A stretch of 64,000 nucleotides of DNA from Pelagicoccus sp. SDUM812002. GTDB lineage: Bacteria > Verrucomicrobiota > Verrucomicrobiia > Opitutales > Opitutaceae. The DNA lies in contig NZ_JARXHX010000017.1 in NCBI RefSeq assembly GCF_031127835.1, forward strand, positions 34,161-98,160, read 5' to 3'. Below are positions 53,757-61,900 of this stretch, piece by piece. The notes below the pieces were generated by a model. The model worked only from the letters and a program-made list of their open reading frames with translations. It was not told the origin of the DNA and did no database searches. Position 1 is the first letter of the stretch; every line of letters begins with the position of its first letter. The position numbers were made by a program, and so were the translations under genes.

Positions 53757-56360
53757 ATGAAACATATCGCGATAGAACAAGTGCTCGAACGTGCCGAGAG
53801 AGCAAAATCTGACTCCGACTATACCTATTTTTTCGCTCTCCTGTTTGCAGCTGAAGCTCTTGCGAAAACAATGGTGCTGGGAATGGTTGCTTCAATCGCT
53901 GATGACAAAGAGCGAAACCGCTACAGACTAGAACATCAACTTGCACGGGCAGATGGATTGGGTGATTGGGGAAGAGTTTTAGAGGACGCATTGATTGGCC
54001 CCGCTTCACAATATCTGCTAGCTGACGCAAGAGATGAACGAAGAGAACTGACACAAGCTTGTAAAGAAAGCGAATGGCAGTACGACGCAATCGCCGCTTT
54101 GAAAGCTGCTCTGCAGATTCTGGAAATCGAGAGCGAAGAACTTCCCGTAAAATCGGACATGAAACGTTGGTTTCGACTATTTGCAACCCTCCGCAACAAA
54201 ACAAGAGCACACGGAGCACCTCAGCCAGAGAGAGCAGCAAGGGCAGCAGAACACATAGCCAAGAGCATCGAGCTAATATATAATAATTTCAGATTGTTCT
54301 CCAGACCCTGGGCTCACCTACACAGAAATTTGAATGGTAAGTTTCGAGTCTCTCCAATCACTGATGACGTCTCTGACTTTGCCTTTCTTAAGCAGGTACA
54401 GGATCGACAGTTCCCAAATGGCATTCATCTATTCATTGGAGCCCCTCGCCAGATTCTGCTGATGCGGACCGACCCAGAACTCCGCGACTTCTACTTCGCA
54501 AATGGTGGTCTAACAGGAAAAAAGTTTGAGATGTTGTCCTACTATTCGGACGACAAAATGAATGGTGAAGGGGCAGATTTCCTGACGCCCCCAGGCAGCT
54601 TGCCTCCGAGTGAAACAGAAGGTTACGGTGAGCTAATGCCTAAGGGCAGTTGCTTCACAAATTTGCCGGACCTTGTTAGTGACTACGTTAGTCGTCCGAG
54701 ACTTGAAGAGGAACTACTCAAACTGTTGCGGGACGATAAGCGTTCCATCGTTACTCTGGTCGGTCGTGGTGGGATAGGAAAGACATCGCTAGCGTTAAAG
54801 GTCATTCCCGAACTATACAACGGTGAACACTTTGAAGGCATTGTCTGGCTGAGCGCTCGCGATATAGACCTCCAGTTTACCGGGCCGAAACCGGTACGGC
54901 CTCTGGTACTTTCGCCGGAGGACATGGGGAATTTCTACGCAGGATTAGTATTACCTGCAGAAAAAATCAAAGAAAAGGGCTTCAACTCTAGGGTCTACTT
55001 CGAGCAGCAACTTCAAAAGTGCGATCTCGGCCCATGTCTCTTTGTATTCGATAACTTCGAAACCACGCAAAACCCCATAGAAATGTTCAACTGGATCGAT
55101 TCGTTCATCCGGTTACCAAATAAGGCTCTAATAACGACTCGGCTCCGCGAATTTAAAGGTGACTACCCGGTGGAAGTCTCTGGTATGGAGGAGAACGAAG
55201 CATGTATATTGATCAACCGAACAGCGGAGTCCCTCGAAATCTCAGATTTGCTTAGCAGCTCATACATCAATGAACTAGTCGAAAAGTCTGAAGGCCATCC
55301 ATATGTCATAAAGGTATTACTCGGAGAAGTCGCTAAAGCAGGTAGGGCCATCAACATCCCCCGCATCGTCGCAGGCACCGAGGACATTTTAACTGCTCTC
55401 TTTGAGCGAACATATAGCTCGCTTTCTCCTTGCTCACAACGAGCTTTCCTAACGCTCTCCGCCTGGAATTCACCAGTCCCCTTACTCGCCCTTGAAGCAG
55501 TTATGTTCAGGTCAACACATGAACGGCAAGAGGTAGAGAAAGGGATTGAGTCACTGCAACATTATTCGATGGCCGAAATACACGTAGCTCCAGCTGATCA
55601 ACAGGAATTCATAAGCCTACCGTTAGTTGCCAGTATCTTCGGTAAGAAAAAGCTAAATATAAGTCCATCCAAAGCGGCAATTCAGGCCGACGTTGAAATA
55701 CTGCAGATGCTTGGTGCTAGCAGGCGCGATGATGTGCATCTCGGTTTGGCAAAACGCCTCGAGAACTTCATATCAAACGTCTCGAGGCGAATCGAGGGAG
55801 GTGCGACGTACGAATCATACGCTCCCGTATTGGAAGCCATCTGCCGGTCGTATAACCCAGGGTGGTTACTACTTGCACGTTGGCACATGGAAGAACGAAC
55901 TGATGACGGATATGCTCGAGCAAAAGAAGAACTCAGAAGGTTTCTGGAGAACGGACCTCCCAATGGCGAAGCAGCAGAAGCTTGGAAGCTACTGGGTCAC
56001 GCTTGCTATCAGACTCGAGATGCACTCGGTGAAGTGCATGCTTTCATAGAACGTGCGCAAGTATCTGACGTTAGCTTCTACGATCTATCCAACACAGCAA
56101 ACAGACTAAATTTATTCTTACGCGATCAAGGTCTCGATATTGATAGAGAACAGAAGCGTGATCTAGCTACACGGATCATAGCAGTGCTAAATGCAAGGCG
56201 AGCAGAGGCAGGTGCTAACGATCTTTCCCGTATGGCATGGCTCGCAATTCACTCAGGTCAGGAGGACTTGGCGAGAGAGTTTGTTAAAGCGGGATTAGCG
56301 AAGGAAAGGAACAACCACCACCTTGTCAGGCTCGGCCAGCGACTAGGAATCTGTCTTTAG
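53757..56360 (+). CDS. HEPN-like/STAND (NB-ARC) NTPase fusion protein
   Basis: 867 residues, no signal peptide or membrane segment. Residues 1-180 are helical and carry a HEPN-type R-N-x4-H motif (R146, N147, H152 in RNKTRAHG), the pattern of HEPN ribonucleases (R-x4-6-H). Residues 181-310 look beta-rich. Residues 315-560 are a STAND/NB-ARC NTPase: Walker A GRGGIGKTS (336-344), Walker B LFVFDNFE (D432), and ALITTRLREF as sensor strand. Residues 560-867 are helical, TPR-like. This is the architecture of bacterial antiphage STAND proteins: a helical sensor, a nucleotide switch and a toxic effector. Composition is visibly more A/T-rich than in neighbouring operons, suggesting transfer. The start directly follows the hsdS remnant. 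Confidence 0.85.
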   Translation: MKHIAIEQVLERAERAKSDSDYTYFFALLFAAEALAKTMVLGMVASIADDKERNRYRLEHQLARADGLGDWGRVLEDALIGPASQYLLADARDERRELTQACKESEWQYDAIAALKAALQILEIESEELPVKSDMKRWFRLFATLRNKTRAHGAPQPERAARAAEHIAKSIELIYNNFRLFSRPWAHLHRNLNGKFRVSPITDDVSDFAFLKQVQDRQFPNGIHLFIGAPRQILLMRTDPELRDFYFANGGLTGKKFEMLSYYSDDKMNGEGADFLTPPGSLPPSETEGYGELMPKGSCFTNLPDLVSDYVSRPRLEEELLKLLRDDKRSIVTLVGRGGIGKTSLALKVIPELYNGEHFEGIVWLSARDIDLQFTGPKPVRPLVLSPEDMGNFYAGLVLPAEKIKEKGFNSRVYFEQQLQKCDLGPCLFVFDNFETTQNPIEMFNWIDSFIRLPNKALITTRLREFKGDYPVEVSGMEENEACILINRTAESLEISDLLSSSYINELVEKSEGHPYVIKVLLGEVAKAGRAINIPRIVAGTEDILTALFERTYSSLSPCSQRAFLTLSAWNSPVPLLALEAVMFRSTHERQEVEKGIESLQHYSMAEIHVAPADQQEFISLPLVASIFGKKKLNISPSKAAIQADVEILQMLGASRRDDVHLGLAKRLENFISNVSRRIEGGATYESYAPVLEAICRSYNPGWLLLARWHMEERTDDGYARAKEELRRFLENGPPNGEAAEAWKLLGHACYQTRDALGEVHAFIERAQVSDVSFYDLSNTANRLNLFLRDQGLDIDREQKRDLATRIIAVLNARRAEAGANDLSRMAWLAIHSGQEDLAREFVKAGLAKERNNHHLVRLGQRLGICL

Positions 56361-56400
56361 GTCATGCCCCCAACGAATCCACCGCCGAAAACCTGACCCC

Positions 56401-56761
56401 ATGACCAAAAAGAAGCCAGATCCGGACGAGCACCCTAAGAAGAAAGCCAACGCATCGCCCATTCACTCCTCGGCGGCGGAACACCTGACTCTTGTCGCGG
56501 CAGGCGGTAGTTCGGAAGGCAGCATCGAAATGCTGCTACTAGGACGATTACATCTGGCTAACGCAGAAGATGGTGGCGGAGCTATACCGCGTCTCCATCC
56601 CCGCCATCAACCAGCACCTCAAGAGCATCTTCAGCGATAACGAATTGGAGGAAACCTCAGTTGTTAAGCAGTACTTAACAACTGCCGTCTGCGGCAAAAG
56701 CTACCACAAAACAACGGACATTTACACAACCGCTACGAAAGGTTTCTTTGCCGCGGTCTAA
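56401..56761 (+). pseudogene. rhuM-family pseudogene
   Basis: The first frame reads MTKKKPDPDEHPKKKANASP then IHSSAAEHLTLVAAGGSSEGSIEML, a RhuM-type N-terminus. At about 56531-56543 the reading frame shifts by one and continues DDYIWLTQKMVAELYRVSIP, AINQHLKSIFSDNELEETSV, VKQYLTTAVCGKSYH, a strong RhuM match. The protein then departs from the family and ends at 56761, lacking the long C-terminus. RhuM genes commonly sit within type I RM operons, which fits the hsd remnant 2.6 kb to the left. The gene is thus frameshifted and truncated. Confidence 0.8.
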
Positions 56762-57139
56762 AGCAGAATACTCAGCACCGTGCACATACCAAACCGTGCT
56801 CGCCCAAGCCAAGCTCCTCCGCACAGAGTGGACGTAAGTAATGGGCACGACAGGACCTTGCCGTATTAACTCTCAAGGTCCCCTAAAAAAAGAACCCACC
56901 GTACCCATAATCTGTGACAATCTGTGTCATCTGTGGTTCTAAACACACACCCAATCATCCCCTCCTCATTCGTGTCCATTGCTTCGCCATCTCCGCGTCG
57001 CTCCGTCGTGGGCTAGAGAACACAAGCCACCTATTCGGACCTAACGCTTCGCCTCCCCCTTTCATCCAGACACGAAAAAGCCCACGCTTCCCCAGGCGTG
57101 GGCTTCCCCATTCAACTAGAACTACACTAACAAAAAGCT
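56762..57139. other. Gene-free stretch with short tandem-like repeats
   Basis: A series of similar short units AATCTGTGACAATCTGTGTC followed by ATCTGTGGTTC occurs at about 56909-56940, a type of intergenic sequence often met repeatedly in such genomes. No convincing gene is present. The stretch ends in the terminator of the 57140 gene. It separates the defence island from the GH57-like gene. Confidence 0.45.
57075..57105 (-). terminator. Terminator of the GH57-like gene
   Basis: AAGCCCACGC/GCGTGGGCTT forms a 10-bp stem with an 8-base loop, followed on the minus strand by TTTTTCG, 35-60 bases after the stop at 57140. Confidence 0.88.
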
Positions 57140-58555
57140 CTAAACCTTAGCGGGAACCACGCTTTCCTCAAAGTATTCCATCGCCATCAGCTCTTCCTCG
57201 ATACTCGCAATCTGCGTGCGAATCAGCTCCGGGCTATAAAGCGACTTCAGCTCCACGAGCCCCACCGCTACGATAACGTTCTCCAGAACCGTGTTCGCCT
57301 CCTTGAGGTCCGCGATCGACTCCTTCACGTTGAAGCGTCCTGGCGTCGTAGGAAGCGGCGGCCAACGGCTGTCGGAAACCCAAGCGTTTGTCAGCAATCG
57401 ACGCGCTTCCTGCAAGTCGTCACGCATCGTACCAAAGTCCGTCCCCAAACGTTGACTGACTCGACGCAAGCCATCGTGGATATCGCGGCAAACCGGATCC
57501 ATGATGCGAGAGTAAACCGTATTGGCCCACGCCTTGGCGGTTCCTCCGTGCCACGCTATCCCATTGTCCACCTTGTAAACCTGGTCAGTCTTTATTACGT
57601 TCTCGCTGGAGTCTATCACCTCTGCTGGCGTTCCCAGTTCGTATCCAAGGTCTAGAGACACATCGAGCAACTCCTTAAATCGGTCCACGCTCTCCGGCAT
57701 TGGCTCGAAGAATCGGGCTTCATTAAACTGCTTCACATAGAAATAAGCGCTCGTGCCGATGTATTCGGCATCTTCCGCGTACGGCATGATGAAGCTGCCG
57801 GTGTCCTCCACGCGTTGCGACCAACGCTCCAAGCTCTCGCGAATCTCATCCAGCTGCACGGGCGTCTCGCGATTTCCTTCGGTCGCCCCCATCAGGTACC
57901 AAAGCATTGGATTGGCCATCATATCGGAACGAAATATCAAACGCAACCCGTTGGACAGTTCAGTCGGGTTTGTCAGCAAGCGAAGGAAGTCAGGCTTGTC
58001 TTTGATGTAGTCCTCGATCCGGAAGAGCTTGTTCTTGTTACTGTGGCTGCGCACGTCGTAACTTAGGCCCGTCGCTTTTCGAATTTCGTCGAAGGATAAA
58101 AACAGGCTGTCCGCGTCGCCGATCAAATTCTTGAAGCCGGCCTCGCGGTAAATCGACGGCAAATACTCCGCCCAGCTGCATTCGGGATTCCATCCCGTAT
58201 CCGGGCGGACCCCTACATAACGCTCCCAAGAATCGAGGCCGTCGAGCAAACTGTGGAACCCAATCTCTGGGTCGATATTCGACAGCATAATGTGCGTGTG
58301 CGGCGAAGCCACACCCTCAATGCGGCCTTCCTTTACCAGAGCCTTAAGCTTGTCCAGAGACTTTGGATACTGTTCCGCCATAATTTCCAGGGTCTTTCCG
58401 CTGGCTTCAAAGCCAATACGGTAGCGGTCGTCTGAAGCTACGAGGTCAAACAGTGGCTCATAGGACTGCTGAGCCACCCAACCTCGTTTCGACGGTTCGA
58501 GCTGGGAATATTGCAAGTTGCCATGGGGCAGGAAGAGAATCTTACGTTTTTTCAT
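57140..58555 (-). CDS. GH57-like glycoside hydrolase
   Basis: About 471 residues from the ATG at 58555 (MKKRKILFLPHGNLQYSQLE); the frame extends to 58621 but overlaps the operator region. Family 57 features are FLPHGNLQYSQL (motif 1, usually HxHQP), GVASPHTHIML, and GWNPECSWAEYLPSIYREAG, where the Glu of WxPE is the expected nucleophile. GH57 enzymes are mostly amylases, amylopullulanases and galactosidases, and some members are remodelled. No signal peptide, so cytosolic. The operator at 58628 and proximity to the other uronan genes suggest it belongs to the same regulon despite the intervening defence island. Confidence 0.78.
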   Translation of the reverse strand: MKKRKILFLPHGNLQYSQLEPSKRGWVAQQSYEPLFDLVASDDRYRIGFEASGKTLEIMAEQYPKSLDKLKALVKEGRIEGVASPHTHIMLSNIDPEIGFHSLLDGLDSWERYVGVRPDTGWNPECSWAEYLPSIYREAGFKNLIGDADSLFLSFDEIRKATGLSYDVRSHSNKNKLFRIEDYIKDKPDFLRLLTNPTELSNGLRLIFRSDMMANPMLWYLMGATEGNRETPVQLDEIRESLERWSQRVEDTGSFIMPYAEDAEYIGTSAYFYVKQFNEARFFEPMPESVDRFKELLDVSLDLGYELGTPAEVIDSSENVIKTDQVYKVDNGIAWHGGTAKAWANTVYSRIMDPVCRDIHDGLRRVSQRLGTDFGTMRDDLQEARRLLTNAWVSDSRWPPLPTTPGRFNVKESIADLKEANTVLENVIVAVGLVELKSLYSPELIRTQIASIEEELMAMEYFEESVVPAKV

Positions 58556-58627
58556 ATGATCAGATAAAGTTATTTGGGGAGGATAACACTCTCGCCCGAA
58601 ACCCGTCCGGGAGAAAGCCAACGGGCG

Positions 58628-58643
58628 ATGACTAACTATTCAC
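58628..58643. promoter_or_regulatory. Operator-like site between the GH57-like and beta-helix genes
   Basis: ATGACTAACTATTCAC matches ATGACTAAATATTCAT at 14 of 16 bases. It lies 73 bp upstream of the GH57-like start and about 300 bp upstream of the large secreted protein. The remainder of the 58556-58939 interval contains no gene that I can support. Confidence 0.55.
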
Positions 58644-58939
58644 CCCCTGCAAATACCTAAGCCCCCTCCGCCGTCGCTCACTCAAAAGGTAACACCTGTA
58701 TAAATCCGCTGTATACCCCAGTGACTCAGCAGCTTATTTATACATTGCCAAGTGGGTTGGCAGTCGGCTCTCGAGGGGACAAGACAGTGAAGAATACCTG
58801 TGTCACCACTGCCTCTAAATTTTTGGCAGGCTGGCGCAACAAGCCCCATCCCTCCGCCCCGCAGTCGCGAGCCGAAAGGGGTGAACGCCAATCAACCCAC
58901 TCAGTGCAGTGCGCACATAACCCCCTGACACCCAAATCT

Positions 58940-61900
58940 ATGAAAAGGTCGTTCCCGACGTTTCTATTAAAACTGCTGGCGACGCTTGCGTTGCTCGCCA
59001 TCCCGGCACGAATGTATGCCGTTGACTACTATGTCACCCCCACTGGAGCCGGAGCACAAGATGGTTCCGACTGGTCAAACGCCTACGACGAAGACCAAAT
59101 CGAGAACCTATTGAACAGCTCCGTTCCCGGCGACCGCGTTCTCCTAGGAAGCGGCACCTATACAGTATCACCAATCGATATCACCACCAGCGGCGTCGCG
59201 GGCTCTCCTAAGGCGCTGGAAGGCGTGGATACAGGCGGCGGACTCCCGCTCTTCCAAGGCACCTTCGACGTCAAAAACAACGCGAACTACACTTTTCTGG
59301 AATTCCCTGGAGCCGCCCATTACTGGGAAATCAAGAACCTGCGCTTCAAGGACCAACCCTTTGTGATTGGAATGAAGCGTAGTGGTACTACCGATACACT
59401 ACGAACCAACATCCTCTTCGAAAACCTCCACTTCGACACCATCGAAGACGCGATTCGCCTCTACAATACCAGCGAAATCCTCGTCAAGGATTGTACCGTC
59501 ATTCGCCATACTAAGAAAGCCTTCCGCATCGGCGACTACTCGAGCTTCGTCACCTTCGATTCCTGTTTTACCGACTGCAATGGAGGTGATCTGTCATTCC
59601 CGTCGCGCCCCATTCCTAACGGTTTTGCGGGCGACGACACCGATGGACAACCCATCATCCACGATATCACTTTCATCGACTGCGTCGCGATAAATAATGG
59701 ATACAACCAATCCAGCTCACAATATTGGAACGGCGATGGCTTCAGCACCGAGCGCGGGACCTACAACGTATTCTACATCCGCTGCAAGGCCTACGGCAAC
59801 AATGACGGTGGCTTCGACAACAAGGCCTCCTACATCACTTACCAAGACTGCGTCTCCGCCGGCAACTCGCGCGGCTACCGCCATTGGGCCGATAATGGCC
59901 AGATGTTTAACTCACTCGCCGCCTTCAACCACAAGAAGGGCGGAACCGGCTCTTCCTACGGACTCTGGGTCAGCGGCAATGGTGGCGAACTTACCGTCGA
60001 CTACTCCACCATGCACGGAGGAGGCCACGGGATCACTGTTGAAAACGGTTCCTCGGTAACCGTATCCGATTCCATCCTTTCCACCACCAGCTCCTCTTCG
60101 GTGTTCGCATCTTCTTCGGTCAACCTGATCGATACCGCAACCTACCGTCCTGGCGAAGGCACCGACCCGCAATACGTAGACACAGACCCGACATGGCAGG
60201 GAGTCCCCCTCGACGCCATGGACAGCCAATTCTACGGCTTGACCAAGGGCTATAGCAGCGAGCGGGTGGACGAGACACCAAACGTCGCTCCTACCCTTTC
60301 CATCACGTCTTCCAGCACTGGAGGAGTTTCCCCGACCACTATCGATTTCACTTCCACCGCTTCCGACTCCGACGGATCCATCATCAGCACCCTTTGGGAT
60401 TTCGGCGATGGCAATGTAACGAACGAGCCAAACCCTTCCCACACCTACAACGTCCCAGGCTCCTACGTAGCCGAATGCACAGTAACGGACAACCGTGGAG
60501 CCAAGGCATCTCAAAGCGTGAACATCGTAATCGATTTTCCCACCACACCAGTAGTTTCCCGTATCGAGTCTGGCGGTACAGCCGACTTCACCGACTCCAA
60601 CGGAAACATTTGGTCTGCCGACCACAGCAGCGATAACGGCGGCGGACTTGCCGACCGCGGCGACATCGAGATCGCCGGCACCATCGACGACCGTATCTAT
60701 CAAACTGAGCGCTGGGGAATCTCTGACTACCGCATAATCCTCGCCAACGGCCTGTATGAAGTGAAACTCCACTTCGCTGAAACCTACTTCGGTATCACAG
60801 GAGCTGGACAACGTATCTTCACCGTTTCCGCTGAAGACAGCTACCCAGCTGGTTGGGTCGACATCGACGTATTCGGTGAAGCAGGCGGTACCAACGCCGC
60901 CCTCATCAAGTCAGGCTTTGTCGAAGTGGAAGACAACATCCTCGATCTCGTCTTCACCGGTTCGGTCGACAATCCAATGATTAGCGGCATCGAAATCCTT
61001 CCCACAGTCTCCGGAGATCTTCCTCCCCAGCCATCCGCTAACTTCTCCGCTTCGAACCTTCAAACCAACGGATTTACCGTCAGTTGGGACGCTGCAAGCG
61101 ACGAAACAGGAGTAGCAAGCTACGACGTTTACCTAAACGGTCAATACGAAGGAACGACCAATACCACCTCCTACGTCTTCACCGGCCTAGATCCTTACAC
61201 TTCCTATTTCGTCAGCCTCCGCGCTCGCGATTTGAACGGTAACCTCTCAGCCCCAAGCGACGAGACCATCGTCAAAACCCTCGACGACGGAACCGTTGGC
61301 AACGAAATCATTCTCGACAACGACGCCCAGCTCGGTGTGAGCTTCGTCGGAGAGTGGCCCACTAGTAGCTCGTCATCTGGGTATTGGGGAGACAACTACC
61401 AGCACAACAATGACACTGATCAAGGAAGCAAATCCGTTACCTACACGCCGGACCTGCCAACTACACGAACCTACGACATCTATCTTCGCTGGACCAGTGC
61501 CAGCAACCGAGCGAGTAACGTACCCATCGATATCGTACGCGCAAACGGTACTGACACCGTCATGGTTAACCAGCGCAGTGATGGCAGCGCATGGAACCTG
61601 CTCGGTACCTACGAGCTCGCAGCCGGTACTCTCAACAGCGTCGTACTCCGCACCGACAACGTAAACGGATACGTCATCGCAGACGCAGTCCGCTTCCTCG
61701 CTAACGACGGCCCCGCTCCCGACACGGAGGATCCAAGTACGCCCGCCAACCTACAGAGCAGCGCCGTTGGCGAAAACAGCTTCACCTTAACTTGGGAGGC
61801 TTCCACCGACAACGAAGCGGTCTCCGGCTATGAAGTCTACCTCAACGGCTCGCTCTACAGCACCGTCACCGAGGCTTCCGAAACAATCACCGGCCTCTCG

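Noticed and set aside
56909..56940. Short repeated units CTGTG resembling a CRISPR-like array
   Set aside because: The units are contiguous and only 10-12 bases, there are no regular spacers and no cas genes.
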